Source of the DNA: Gammaproteobacteria bacterium RIFCSPHIGHO2_12_FULL_38_11
GTDB lineage: Bacteria; Pseudomonadota; Gammaproteobacteria; Coxiellales; Coxiellaceae
NCBI GenBank assembly: GCA_001801515.1
Contig: MGXX01000025.1
Location: 1 to 28,697, forward strand
Reading direction: 5' to 3'
Length of the DNA: 28,697 nucleotides
Both the position numbers and the translations under genes were made by a program. Positions 9,035 through 17,236 of the stretch are shown piece by piece (within the stretch, counting starts at the first letter, position 1; each line of letters begins with the position of its first letter). The notes beneath the pieces were generated by a model, which was given only the letters and a program-made list of their open reading frames with translations, ran no database searches and was not told the origin of the DNA.

Positions 9035-9312
9035 ACCTCCGGCCATAACATCGCCGAATGAAAAACTCTGAGAATTTGAACGGTTTTTTTTTCAACACAA
9101 TACGGAATAATAAAAGGTGTTTCTGAAATAACAAGCTCTCGCGTACCAGACACCCTTCCATGCCGCCCAATATTAGGTTGCTCGGACAATAAATCAACCG
9201 CGCTGATAATACGTTTAGCAATACGATTTGCAGCCGTTACGTTTTCTTCTGCAATGTATTGCCGCAACGCTTCTAAATCATCAAGCGCTTCTTCCAACCA
9301 ATCAACGATCAT
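9031..9312 (-). CDS. ParE/RelE-family toxin of a type II toxin-antitoxin pair
   Basis: A 93-residue protein with the ParE/RelE fold pattern: an N-terminal helical part (WLEEALDDLEALRQYIAEEN), then RELVISETPFIIPYCVEKKTV and the closing strand ILRVFHSAMLWPE, close to the family's usual ILRVLHGARxWP. The reaction (gyrase or ribosome target) cannot be decided from sequence. The ATG at 9312 overlaps the antitoxin stop by four bases (ATGA), the classic coupled arrangement; an upstream in-frame start would lie inside the antitoxin gene. Its stop codon overlaps the convergent murB stop (shared TTAA at 9031-9034). Confidence 0.88.
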   Translation of the reverse strand: MIVDWLEEALDDLEALRQYIAEENVTAANRIAKRIISAVDLLSEQPNIGRHGRVSGTRELVISETPFIIPYCVEKKTVQILRVFHSAMLWPEV

Positions 9313-9596
9313 TTTGGACGCTTCCGTTCTGTTTTTGTGCCCCAGCTTAATAACCATTCTTTCACTTTATCGTGATGAATGAATTTTGCCTCTTTACTTT
9401 TAGCTTTTTTAAGGACTTTCTTCGTCGCGTTGATCTGCCAAGCATTTATTTCCAAATAAGCAGCAATCGCTTCAGCCACCAAAAATGATTTTGTTCTTCC
9501 TGTTGCGTCAGCTAAAGATTCAAGCTCACCTCGTATCTCTGGCGAAACGCGCACGCTTAACGTAACTGCCGGTAATTCAGAATGTGAATGCGTCAT
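9309..9596 (-). CDS. Ribbon-helix-helix antitoxin (CopG/ParD-like), partner of the toxin at 9031-9312
   Basis: A 95-residue protein whose N-terminal half reads as a ribbon-helix-helix DNA-binding domain: the strand TLSVRVSPEI, then ELESLADATGRTKSFLVAEAIAAYLE. The C-terminal tail (from about residue 55) is charged and ends near VKEWLLSWGT, the likely toxin-binding part. It lies upstream of and overlaps the toxin gene. AGGGG precedes the ATG. The 75 bases upstream contain repeated TTCGTATAC sites, consistent with autoregulation. The last third resembles that of the neighbouring antitoxin at 9955-10242 (MVKWLNTWGT), so the two loci are probably related. Confidence 0.85.
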   Translation of the reverse strand: MTHSHSELPAVTLSVRVSPEIRGELESLADATGRTKSFLVAEAIAAYLEINAWQINATKKVLKKAKSKEAKFIHHDKVKEWLLSWGTKTERKRPK

Positions 9597-9607
9597 GATT
9601 TACCCCT

Positions 9608-9634
9608 TTCGTATACTTTGTATTCTTCGTATAC
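9608..9634 (-). promoter_or_regulatory. Candidate operator/promoter of toxin-antitoxin locus 1
   Basis: TTCGTATAC occurs at 9608-9616 and again at 9626-9634, 18 bases apart, each containing the palindrome GTATAC. The site lies 12-38 bases before the antitoxin ATG, and TATACT-like -10 sequences are present on the minus strand. Two evenly spaced palindromic sites in front of a ribbon-helix-helix antitoxin suit autoregulation. Binding is inferred. Confidence 0.55.
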
Positions 9635-9670
9635 GTCAGTATAAGCCCGCTCTTAATAAAAAACAAACGG

Positions 9671-9967
9671 TTATTTAGATTTAAAATCTTCTTCTCGATA
9701 ATGTCGCACATGCACAATATAAATAATTTCCATGTGAACACGATATCGAAGCACATAGCCGCCTACACCAAAGCGCGTTAGTAAATCTCTATAATGCAGC
9801 ATATTATTTACTGGCTTGCCAATGAATGGATTTTCGATTAAGTGATTGGCGGCGTCCATAATAAGCGCTGCCGCTTTTTTTGCAGCAACCGGACTTTCTT
9901 TTGCAAGAAAACGCCTCAGCCTCAACACATTGCTTGTGGCGCTATCTGAAAAAATTATTCTTCGCAT
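9671..9967 (-). CDS. ParE/RelE-family toxin of the second toxin-antitoxin pair
   Basis: A 98-residue toxin-like protein: an N-terminal strand and helices (RRIIFSDSATSNVLRLRRFLAKES), then the family motif NHLIENPFIGKPV followed by strands RDLLTRFGVGGYVLRYRV and IIYIVHVRHYREEDF, typical of ParE-type toxins (HxREDW-like end). The gene overlaps the antitoxin by 13 bases. It stops about 37 bases before the operator region of locus 1, so both loci lie head to tail on the same strand. The target is unknown. Confidence 0.88.
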   Translation of the reverse strand: MRRIIFSDSATSNVLRLRRFLAKESPVAAKKAAALIMDAANHLIENPFIGKPVNNMLHYRDLLTRFGVGGYVLRYRVHMEIIYIVHVRHYREEDFKSK

Positions 9968-10242
9968 GGTGGCCTATCAGTTTCTTCATCAGTTCCCCAA
10001 GTATTAAGCCATTTAACCATAGCCTCATGACTCACCATTTTTCCTTCCTTAATTTCTTCCCAGCTTGCCAATGTTTCACGATTAATCTGTTCGTTATATT
10101 CTTCTTCATCGAGATAATGAACAATTGCCTCTTTCATTAGCCAATGCGGTGAACGATCTTTAATTTCACCGAGACGCTCCAATCGATCAGCAATGCTGCT
10201 ATCGAGTTTGACCACTTTTGAGACTTGATGATTTTTTGCCAT
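9955..10242 (-). CDS. Ribbon-helix-helix antitoxin of the second pair
   Basis: A 95-residue protein with a ribbon-helix-helix start (VSKVVKLDSSIADRLERLG, then KDRSPHWLMKEAIVHYLDEEE) and a charged C-terminal tail with ASWEEIKEGKMVSHEAMVKWLNTWGT, a pattern of RelB/ParD-like antitoxins with E. coli StbD-type tails. It precedes and overlaps the toxin gene. The upstream region carries an inverted repeat (10255-10285) fitting an autoregulatory site. Same length as the antitoxin of locus 1 and a similar end, suggesting ancient duplication or paired acquisition. Confidence 0.87.
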   Translation of the reverse strand: MAKNHQVSKVVKLDSSIADRLERLGEIKDRSPHWLMKEAIVHYLDEEEYNEQINRETLASWEEIKEGKMVSHEAMVKWLNTWGTDEETDRPPCEE

Positions 10243-10254
10243 AAATTAACCCCA

Positions 10255-10285
10255 AAGTAATACTACAAGTTACTAAGTATTACTT
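10255..10285 (-). promoter_or_regulatory. Candidate operator of toxin-antitoxin locus 2
   Basis: AAGTAATACT (10255-10264) and AGTATTACTT (10276-10285) are exact reverse complements separated by 11 bases, with a related half-site AAGTTACT between them. The repeat lies 13 bases before the antitoxin ATG, where a ribbon-helix-helix antitoxin would bind its own promoter. The remaining 150 bases up to uvrA hold nothing I recognise beyond a short AATCAA/TTGATT hairpin near 10322. Confidence 0.6.
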
Positions 10286-10443
10286 ATTATCACCCTACTG
10301 TCAAAAAAGAAGCCCGTGAAAAATCAAGCTGTTGATTATCGGCTTTCTAAGCAAAAGCGCAGTACCGTGTTTTTTTACAGGAATTAAGGGATTAAATCAG
10401 AGAATATTGCGAGATTCACACGCACCCCCCTACCGGGCGCGTA

Positions 10444-13260
10444 TTATTCAAGCAGCTTTTTCAAGAATTGCCCTGTATATGATCGTGGATTTTTTGCAAC
10501 TGTTTCAGGTGTACCCGTCACTAGAATTTCACCACCGCCATCTCCTCCTTCAGGACCCAAATCAATAATCCAATCGGCAACTTTAATCACATCTAAATTA
10601 TGTTCAATCACGATGACAGTATTCCCGTGATCACGCAAACGCGTTAATACTTTTAATAATTGTGCAATATCATGAAAATGCAAACCTGTTGTTGGTTCGT
10701 CTAAAATATATAACGTGTTTCCGGTATCGCGCCGCGATAACTCTTTCGCCAATTTCACACGTTGTGCTTCGCCACCAGATAAAGTTGTCGCACTTTGCCC
10801 TAATGCAATATAAGATAATCCAACATCTAATAACGTTTGTAATTTACGCGCAATAATCGGAACCGGTTGAAAAAATTCATGCGCTTCGTCAATCGTCATC
10901 TGCAAGACTTCGTAAATATTTTTTCCCTTATATTTAATTTCAAGTGTTTCGCGATTATAGCGTTTACCTTGACATTCATCGCAAATAACATAAACATCCG
11001 CTAGAAAATGCATTTCAACTTTAATAACGCCATCCCCTTCACACGCTTCACATCTGCCACCGGTAACATTAAAACTGAATCGACCAGGAGAATACCCGCG
11101 TGTTCGCGATTCTTGCGTAGCTGCAAATAATTCGCGGATCGGCGTAAAAATACCGGTATAGGTAGCAGGATTGGAACGTGGCGTTCGACCGATTGGGCTT
11201 TGATCGATATCAACCACTTTATCGCATTTTTCCAAACCTTCAATTGCATCGTGCGGCCCCACATCCTGCAAACCCGCTTTATTTAATAAGTGTGCTGCCA
11301 TCGGATATAACGTGTCATTAATCAAACTGGATTTTCCAGAACCGGAAACACCGGTCACACAGGTTAATAGTCCAAGCGGAATTTCAACCGTGACATTTTT
11401 TAAATTATGACAACGTGCATTTATTATTTTGATAAAGGAGCGACATACATTTTCCATTCTTTTTTTCGGAATTTCTATGCTTGATTTTCCCGATAAATAC
11501 TGCCCTGTAATAGAACGTTCTGATTTTTTAATATCATCTGGTGTACCTGCAGCAATAATCTCACCACCCAATTTCCCAGCACCTGGGCCGACATCAATCA
11601 CATAATCAGCTGCCAAAATTGCTTCTTCATCATGTTCCACGACAATCACGGTATTGCCTAAATCGCGTAAATGAACCAGTGTTTTTAACAAACGGACATT
11701 ATCACGTTGATGTAACCCAATGGATGGCTCATCTAAAATATACATAACACCAACTAATCCAGAGCCAATTTGACTGGCTAATCGAATGCGCTGTGCTTCA
11801 CCGCCGGACAAAGTATCTGCGCTGCGATGCAGTGTTAAATAATTTAATCCCACATCCAATAAAAATCCCAAACGTGCGCACACCTCTTTTAAAATTTTAT
11901 CGGCGATTTCTTTTTTATTGCCCACTAAATTTAAATGTGTAAAAAAATCATGGGATTGTTTGATCGACATCGCCGTAATTTCTGGCAACGTTTTTTCATC
12001 AATATAAACATTTCTGGCTGATAAACATAAACGCGTACCCAAACAGCATGAGCACGGTTTTTTGGTCATTAATTTTGATAATTCATCACGGACCGCTTCC
12101 GATTCGCTTTCTTTATAGCGTCTTTTTAAATTTGGTAAAATGCCTTCAAATGGATGCGAACGTTCTACTTTCGCCCCTTTGTGGGTAACAAATGAAAAAT
12201 TAATTTCTTCCTCACAACCAAATAAAATAATAGTTTGAATTCTTTTAGGCAATAATGAAAAAGGTTTTTCCAAATCAAATTTAAAATGATCAGCCAGGGT
12301 CATTAACATTTGATAATAGTGATAATTACGGCGATCCCAACCATTAATCGCACCTTGCGATAACGATAACGCAGGATTATGTAAAATTTTATCTTGATCA
12401 AACGATTGTTCAACGCCTAAACCATCACATGTTTCGCAAGCACCAATGGGACTGTTAAAAGAAAATAATCGGGGTTCACATTCATTGAGTGAATAACCGC
12501 ATTCTGAGCAAGCAAATTTTGATGAGAAAATAGCAACCGTGTCAGCGTATGAAATTGACGCCAAACCATTCGACAATCGTAACGCCGTTTCAAATGATTC
12601 CGCCAATCGTTGCTGAATATCCGAACGTACTTTGATACGATCAACCACTACTTCAATTGTGTGTTTTTTGCGTAAATCTAATTTATCAACATCATCTAAA
12701 TCTTTTATTTCACCATCAATTCGCGCCCTAACAAATCCCTGTTGTTTTAACTCTACGAATAACTGAATAAATTCGCCTTTACGTTCTCTGACCACGGGTG
12801 ACAACAACATCACAGCAAGACCATCGGGCAATGCCAAAACGGTATCCACCATATGTGAAACCGTTTGTGCACTCAAATCTTTATGGTGTTCTGGGCAACG
12901 TGGCATACCGACACGTGCGTATAATAATCGCAAATAATCGTATATTTCTGTGATTGTGCCAACAGTAGAGCGCGGATTATGTGATGCGGATTTTTGCTCA
13001 ATAGAAATAGCGGGGGATAATCCTTCAATCGTATCCACTTCGGGTTTATCCATCATCGATAAAAATTGCCGCGCATACGAAGATAAAGATTCAACATAGC
13101 GACGCTGACCTTCGGCATATAACGTATCAAATGCGAGCGATGATTTTCCCGAACCGGACAATCCAGTAATAACGACCAGCTGATCGCGCGGAATATCGAC
13201 ATTTACGTTTTTTAAATTATGGGTGCGCACGCCGCGCATGGAGATGTGTTTTATTTGCAT
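10444..13260 (-). CDS. uvrA: Excinuclease ABC subunit A
   Basis: UvrA is the damage-recognition ATPase of nucleotide excision repair and works with UvrB and UvrC. The 938-residue length is full. Two ABC modules are visible: Walker A GLSGSGKS (33-40) and GVSGSGKS (near 638); signatures [12 protein letters not shown] (near 486) and [12 protein letters not shown] (near 825), each followed by an ILDEP Walker B. Zinc-binding cysteine pairs occur in CSECG and CETCDG and again in CEACEGDG and CDECQGK. No CTG-N10-CAG LexA box is present between the start and 13330. In related bacteria uvrA is divergent from an MFS gene and ssb; here an accessory block separates them. Confidence 0.98.
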   Translation of the reverse strand: MQIKHISMRGVRTHNLKNVNVDIPRDQLVVITGLSGSGKSSLAFDTLYAEGQRRYVESLSSYARQFLSMMDKPEVDTIEGLSPAISIEQKSASHNPRSTVGTITEIYDYLRLLYARVGMPRCPEHHKDLSAQTVSHMVDTVLALPDGLAVMLLSPVVRERKGEFIQLFVELKQQGFVRARIDGEIKDLDDVDKLDLRKKHTIEVVVDRIKVRSDIQQRLAESFETALRLSNGLASISYADTVAIFSSKFACSECGYSLNECEPRLFSFNSPIGACETCDGLGVEQSFDQDKILHNPALSLSQGAINGWDRRNYHYYQMLMTLADHFKFDLEKPFSLLPKRIQTIILFGCEEEINFSFVTHKGAKVERSHPFEGILPNLKRRYKESESEAVRDELSKLMTKKPCSCCLGTRLCLSARNVYIDEKTLPEITAMSIKQSHDFFTHLNLVGNKKEIADKILKEVCARLGFLLDVGLNYLTLHRSADTLSGGEAQRIRLASQIGSGLVGVMYILDEPSIGLHQRDNVRLLKTLVHLRDLGNTVIVVEHDEEAILAADYVIDVGPGAGKLGGEIIAAGTPDDIKKSERSITGQYLSGKSSIEIPKKRMENVCRSFIKIINARCHNLKNVTVEIPLGLLTCVTGVSGSGKSSLINDTLYPMAAHLLNKAGLQDVGPHDAIEGLEKCDKVVDIDQSPIGRTPRSNPATYTGIFTPIRELFAATQESRTRGYSPGRFSFNVTGGRCEACEGDGVIKVEMHFLADVYVICDECQGKRYNRETLEIKYKGKNIYEVLQMTIDEAHEFFQPVPIIARKLQTLLDVGLSYIALGQSATTLSGGEAQRVKLAKELSRRDTGNTLYILDEPTTGLHFHDIAQLLKVLTRLRDHGNTVIVIEHNLDVIKVADWIIDLGPEGGDGGGEILVTGTPETVAKNPRSYTGQFLKKLLE

Positions 13261-13329
13261 AGCTCAGTGTCAGTTTGCGTGTCAGTGTGAGAATGGCGTG
13301 AGTATACCAGTTTGGCAGAGTATAGGATA

Positions 13330-13968
13330 TTAATGCATTGCAAAATAATTGAGTAATTTTGTTAGTACTTTTCTATGCACATACCCACCCGTTTGCTTTA
13401 ACTGCCACAATGCCACTTCTGAAAAGCTTAGCAGTATTTCAATGCGCTTTAACATACTCAAATCAAAACTTTTACCCGCTTCAATGCGCTGCAATGTTGC
13501 TCGACTAATATCAAAAGCAGATGAAAAATCATACTGAGTTATATTTAATTGTTCGCGAAACTGCGTAATATCTGCTGGCGAAAATGAAGTCGTATAAACC
13601 GCCTCAAAAATAAAAGTAGAAGGACCACGCCTTCCAATCGTTCCCAATAAAATAAGAGGATTTTTTTCATCTATGGAAATATTTTGCGATCGACAATAAT
13701 CTGCATAGGCTGGATTTTGTCGATCTGGGATGCGGTCTAGAAATATCGGGAACATTTTTCCTTTTTCTGAATAATGGCGCAGGTGAAAAAGTGATAACGT
13801 AGGCCCCAAGGCAATTGCATTTTTTAATTTTGTATAACGTTCATTATACGTCAAAACATATTTATCTTTTTTCAGATCGTAGCTTAATTCCGCTACTTCT
13901 ATTCTACGCGCCCTGCCCTCATGAAAAATTTTTAATCTATTTTCATCTAACTTAAGCGGATAGCGCAT
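13330..13968 (-). CDS. HipA N-terminal-like domain fused to HTH (HipS-HipB-like), no kinase partner
   Basis: The 212-residue protein has two parts. Residues 10-125 resemble the N-terminal subdomain of HipA toxins, with FLDRIPDRQN and the motif LLGTIGRRGPSTFIFE corresponding to the LLxxIGxDxxGAL region; such a free domain is called HipS in the tripartite HipBST systems. Residues 133-182 form an XRE-type helix-turn-helix (ITQYDFSSAFDISRATLQRIEAGKS). The kinase domain of HipA/HipT is absent here, and downstream comes uvrA. The start at ATG 13968 is set by AAGGAG (13976-13981). A 49-codon relic overlaps its start. It may be an orphan antitoxin or a regulator; the HipA-N assignment is by motif only. 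Confidence 0.7.
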   Translation of the reverse strand: MRYPLKLDENRLKIFHEGRARRIEVAELSYDLKKDKYVLTYNERYTKLKNAIALGPTLSLFHLRHYSEKGKMFPIFLDRIPDRQNPAYADYCRSQNISIDEKNPLILLGTIGRRGPSTFIFEAVYTTSFSPADITQFREQLNITQYDFSSAFDISRATLQRIEAGKSFDLSMLKRIEILLSFSEVALWQLKQTGGYVHRKVLTKLLNYFAMH

Positions 13969-14101
13969 CTTCAAGCTCCTTTAATCTTTTTTGGATTAAT
14001 TTTTTAATTGCCGCTTTCATTAACAAACTGCAAAAACTGTCATCAATTAATTTTATTATTTCGGGTAATTTGATTTTACGGTAAAATGCTTCACATTCTT
14101 T
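13952..14101 (-). pseudogene. Relic of a gene upstream of the HipS-like gene
   Basis: An open frame of 49 codons with no usable start, bounded by an in-frame TGA at 14102-14104. It reads like a protein C-terminus: FYRKIKLPEIIKLIDD followed by a helical LIQKRLKELEDALSA and a stop at 13952-13954. It ends 17 bases inside the HipS-like gene, as a former operon partner would. An internal ATG at 14020 would give only 22 residues. I do not recognise the family. Confidence 0.3.
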
Positions 14102-14375
14102 TCAACAGCAGTAAAAGCAATTCAGCATGCAATTGACAATGCAGCAAAAGCAAAAAAACAGGCTCAACCTTCATTATTTGGCGCTTTTTTCAACTTATTC
14201 AAAACAACAAAAAAAGCAAAAGCAAATTTACCTGGCGCGATGGTGGAATTGCAGAAGTGTTGAGAATGACAAGGTGACATCGCGAAAACCTGAGCTCCAG
14301 CTGCCGCCACTCGCGTCTGAAACAAATTACTCGCGAGCATCAGATGAAACAGCAATGACAGAGAAGAACGATTGA
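14069..14375 (+). pseudogene. Frameshifted gene fragment
   Basis: Frame one, open from 14069 to a TGA at 14261-14263, reads as plausible protein (AVKAIQHAIDNAAKAKK, then PSLFGAFFNLFKTTKKAKAN and LPGAMVELQ) but has no start codon. The next frame continues in protein-like sequence to a TGA at 14373-14375 (SVENDKVTSRKPELQL up to ETAMTEKND). A single indel near 14245-14260 would join them, so I read this as the degraded 3' end of a lost gene. It ends two bases before the convergent ATPase stop. Family not recognised. Together with the relic on the other strand this accounts for the gene-free stretch 13975-14376. Confidence 0.4.
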
Positions 14376-14376
14376 C

Positions 14377-15819
14377 CTAAGTTAAAAACTCCGAAAAATT
14401 AATGCATTCGAAAAAGTAATTAGCATCAGCAAGCTCTTCAGAAACACCATTCACATGAATCAGCACGGGGATACAAACAAAATTTCTCGGGATACTGAGC
14501 TTTTTAATTTTATCTTTCACTTCCTGGATAACAGGCACCTTTAATTCATGCTGTGAAAATTTAATTTCGCACACAAACAAGGTATTCACACGTGTCTGAA
14601 TTAAATAATCAATTTGACAACCAGCTTGTTTTTTATTTTTTCGTTGATAATAAATATCATCCGCAACAATTTCCTCTGGCAGCAAACGTAATTTTTTCTG
14701 TATCAATTCACGATTATTTAAAACAAGTGATTCAAACTGAAAACCAACAATACTATTCCAGCTGGGTAATGATGTAATCGATGCTGACCGATATTGACCC
14801 TTATGGATTAAGTTTAATTTCGGCTGAATATACTTATAATAAAATCGTAAATAATTGTCTGATAATCGATATAAACTTATTTTTCTCTCTTTGCCTGTTT
14901 TTATTTCCCATGAAAAACTACGGCTGATGTATCCTGCCTCAATTAATTCATTTAAGTAATCACTCAGCAGCCCACTGCTTTTATAATGAATACCATCTGC
15001 TATTTCCTGATACTCAAGCGTTTTGCTCGACAATAATCGTGTTATTTTTTCATATATCTCACTGCGATTTGAAAATAAATCATGAAAAATATAACGGTGC
15101 TCATCAACCAAAATACCATCCGAATCAAAACACAATGATTTAATATTATCTGCCGCAGAAAGCGCTGAATTAATCAGTTCAATATACCAAGGTATTCCGC
15201 CTGTCAGTGATAAATATAAAAATTTCTCATAGGACGAACGACGAAATCCCAATACACTGAGCAATTGATTACAATGCATCAGCGACAATTCACGTAGCGT
15301 TATTTTTTTTGAAATGCGCCCGAAGTAACCCGTGTTGCTTAAAATATTTTTTTCAATCCACGCGGAAATTGATCCACACAGTATTAAAATTAATTGTGGA
15401 TTTTTTTGATATAGTAATTCCCAAGCATTTTTGAGCTTACTTAAAAAAGTGGCATCATCATCTGCCATCCAAGTAATTTCATCAAACAAGATAATTTGTC
15501 GTCCTGATTTCACTTTTTCAGCTAGGAGTGTAAACAGCGTTGACCAATCATCTGTTTTAATATCAGGAAGACCGGTTTGACGTGCTAATGAGCCCGCAAA
15601 CTCATCTCGTTGCGATTGCGCTGTCACACCTTCACTGGGCGCTAATCCCGCAAAACGTAAAAAAGGTTTCCCTTGTGAGAATTCTTCTATCAAACGCGTT
15701 TTGCCAATACGACGTCTACCTTTTATCACAACCATACTGGCTGTCTTTTTTTTCAAAAGGTCTTGTAAAACAAGTAATTCAGCTTCACGGCCGATGAATT
15801 TGATATTATCTGTAATCAT
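14377..15819 (-). CDS. P-loop ATPase with C-terminal DUF234-like domain
   Basis: A 480-residue ATPase of the archaeal-type family with FIGREAEL at residues 8-15, Walker A GRRRIGKT (34-41) and Walker B ending in D113-E114 (IILFDEITWM). A winged-helix stretch (LEYQEIADGIHYKSSGLLSD) follows near 270-300. The C-terminal third carries the nuclease-like pattern CQIDYLIQ and LFVCEIKFS typical of DUF234. Cellular role unknown. I chose the ATG at 15819 because a TATAAT box at 15858-15863 would start transcription close to the upstream GTG at 15855, leaving that codon without a leader. It converges on a gene relic. Confidence 0.88.
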   Translation of the reverse strand: MITDNIKFIGREAELLVLQDLLKKKTASMVVIKGRRRIGKTRLIEEFSQGKPFLRFAGLAPSEGVTAQSQRDEFAGSLARQTGLPDIKTDDWSTLFTLLAEKVKSGRQIILFDEITWMADDDATFLSKLKNAWELLYQKNPQLILILCGSISAWIEKNILSNTGYFGRISKKITLRELSLMHCNQLLSVLGFRRSSYEKFLYLSLTGGIPWYIELINSALSAADNIKSLCFDSDGILVDEHRYIFHDLFSNRSEIYEKITRLLSSKTLEYQEIADGIHYKSSGLLSDYLNELIEAGYISRSFSWEIKTGKERKISLYRLSDNYLRFYYKYIQPKLNLIHKGQYRSASITSLPSWNSIVGFQFESLVLNNRELIQKKLRLLPEEIVADDIYYQRKNKKQAGCQIDYLIQTRVNTLFVCEIKFSQHELKVPVIQEVKDKIKKLSIPRNFVCIPVLIHVNGVSEELADANYFFECINFSEFLT

Positions 15820-15857
15820 ATGGAAATACGCCAAAAGGTGAATTGTCGATTTCACGT

Positions 15858-15887
15858 ATTATAAACTAGGTTGTTATGAATACGCAA
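15858..15887 (-). promoter_or_regulatory. Candidate sigma-70 promoter of the DUF234-type ATPase gene
   Basis: On the minus strand a perfect TATAAT (15858-15863) lies 18 bases after TTGCGT (15882-15887). Transcription would begin near 15851, about 30 bases before the ATG at 15819. Supported by consensus match only. Confidence 0.5.
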
Positions 15888-15986
15888 GAACGGAAAAAAG
15901 CGATTTGGCGTATCTGAATTAAAACACTTGTAATTTGTCTTAAAAAAGTCTGTAATTCATACTCTAAAAATTTTGGAATACAGAAC

Positions 15987-17213
15987 TTGAAGAATAAAAC
16001 TGCGCTAACAGTACTTGCCGGCATTATGTCCTTTCGCATGCTCGGCTTGTTTATGATTTTGCCTGTTTTTTCTGTGTATGCAGAACATATTCCTGGCGCA
16101 ACGGCAACATTAATTGGATTAACGCTCGGTATTTATGGCTTAACACAAGCCTGCTTACAAATTCCGTTTGGCATACTGTCTGATCATATCGGCAGAAAAC
16201 CTGTCATCCTTATCGGATTGATTTTATTTTTCATCGGCAGTGCTGTTGCGGCTTTATCTCATTCTATTTATTTTTTAATTTTAGGCAGGGCACTACAAGG
16301 AACAGGCGCAATTGGCAGCACCGTATTGGCAACGGTTGCGGATATCACACCTATTGAGTCACGCAGTAAAGCGATGGCTTTTATTGGATTATCTATCGGA
16401 TTAGCCTTTACCGTTGCGATGATCGTAGGGCCTGTGATTAATTATTGGTTTCGTTTATCGGGCATATTTTGGTTGACGGCGATATTAGCATTAATTGGCA
16501 TTGTGTTGACGGCGTGGAAAATCCCAGAAATCCCCCCAGCGAGCTGCACTCCGTGCAACTCGCCGCCCCCCTTTTTCAAAGGGGGTAATCAAATTTCAAA
16601 GGGGGTGAATGCTGTACTACACAATAGACAATTATTACGCTTGAATTTTGGCATTTTTTCGATGCATGCCATTTTAACGGCACTATTTATTGTCATTCCC
16701 ATTATTCTAACAAAACAATTATCGCTAACAGAATGGCAGCAAATTATTTTATATTTAATTATTTTAATACTGGGGTTCGCCTTTGCACTGCCATTTATTA
16801 TTATCGCAGAAAAGAAAAAGAAAATTAAAGGGGTGTTTGTTGCTGGGATCATTGCAATTTTTATAGTGCAATGTTTGTTTTTCATGTTTGCTAAAAATTC
16901 CCCCGATATTGCTGCCGCAATACCGACCCCCTTTTTTAAAGGGGGTGTCTTTGTATTACTCTTTCTTTTCTTTGCTGCATTTACTTTATTAGAAGCATTA
17001 TTACCATCCTTGGTTTCTAAAATCGCACCACCAGAAAGAAAAGGGGCTGCAATGGGTATTTATTCTTCATCACAATTTTTAGGAATTTTTGCTGGCGGAT
17101 CCATTGGAGGATTGGTGTTTGCACACGCTAATATAGCAGGCGTTTTTGTTACAAACAGTGCATTGGCTTTAACTTGGCTTGTCATTGCATCCTCAATGAA
17201 AAAACCCATTTAA
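15987..17213 (+). CDS. YajR-like MFS transporter with two inserted palindromic elements
   Basis: A 12-helix major facilitator, probably a proton-coupled exporter in the inner membrane. It follows E. coli YajR closely: FRMLGLFMILPVFSVY, IGLTLGIYGLTQACLQIPFG, LSDHIGRKPVI (motif A), GRALQGTGAIGSTV, LRLNFGIFSMHAIL, and LEALLPSLVSKIAPPERKGAAMGIYSSSQF. At 408 residues it lacks the C-terminal YAM domain of YajR. Two palindromic elements are read through in frame: one in the central loop between helices 6 and 7 (IPPASCTPCNSPPPFFKGG), one in the loop after helix 8 (SPDIAAAIPTPFFKGG). The start is TTG at 15987, preceded by GGAA; the first helix needs this start. It precedes a second MFS gene and ssb. 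Confidence 0.9.
   Translation: MKNKTALTVLAGIMSFRMLGLFMILPVFSVYAEHIPGATATLIGLTLGIYGLTQACLQIPFGILSDHIGRKPVILIGLILFFIGSAVAALSHSIYFLILGRALQGTGAIGSTVLATVADITPIESRSKAMAFIGLSIGLAFTVAMIVGPVINYWFRLSGIFWLTAILALIGIVLTAWKIPEIPPASCTPCNSPPPFFKGGNQISKGVNAVLHNRQLLRLNFGIFSMHAILTALFIVIPIILTKQLSLTEWQQIILYLIILILGFAFALPFIIIAEKKKKIKGVFVAGIIAIFIVQCLFFMFAKNSPDIAAAIPTPFFKGGVFVLLFLFFAAFTLLEALLPSLVSKIAPPERKGAAMGIYSSSQFLGIFAGGSIGGLVFAHANIAGVFVTNSALALTWLVIASSMKKPI
16531..16586 (+). repeat. Two-hairpin palindromic element inside the MFS gene (copy B)
   Basis: After TCCCCCC, hairpin 1 is GCGAGCTGCAC / loop TCC / GTGCAACTCGC (16539-16563, one mismatch), differing in sequence from copies A and C but keeping the pairing. Hairpin 2 is CCCCCTTT / TTC / AAAGGGGG (16567-16585), identical to copy A. 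A partial second TTTCAAAGGGGGT follows at 16594-16606, which looks like a local duplication of the right arm. Confidence 0.9.
16900..16946 (+). repeat. Two-hairpin palindromic element inside the MFS gene (copy C)
   Basis: Hairpin 1 is CGATATTGC / loop TGCC / GCAATACCG (16904-16925, one mismatch) and hairpin 2 is CCCCCTTT / TTT / AAAGGGGG (16927-16945). Same order and spacing as copy A. Both MFS copies are read in the same frame (PFFKGG), while the murB copy is read in another frame (PPFSKG). Confidence 0.9.
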
Positions 17214-17236
17214 ACTAAAATGAACGAGACATAATA

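Noticed and set aside
10427..10436. A C-run near the end of uvrA as another copy of the two-hairpin element
   Set aside because: It lacks both hairpins and the AAAGGGGG arm.
14127..14375. An intact 82-residue gene starting at 14127
   Set aside because: Its first half is unlike protein, while another frame over the same bases reads well; a frameshifted fragment explains both halves better.
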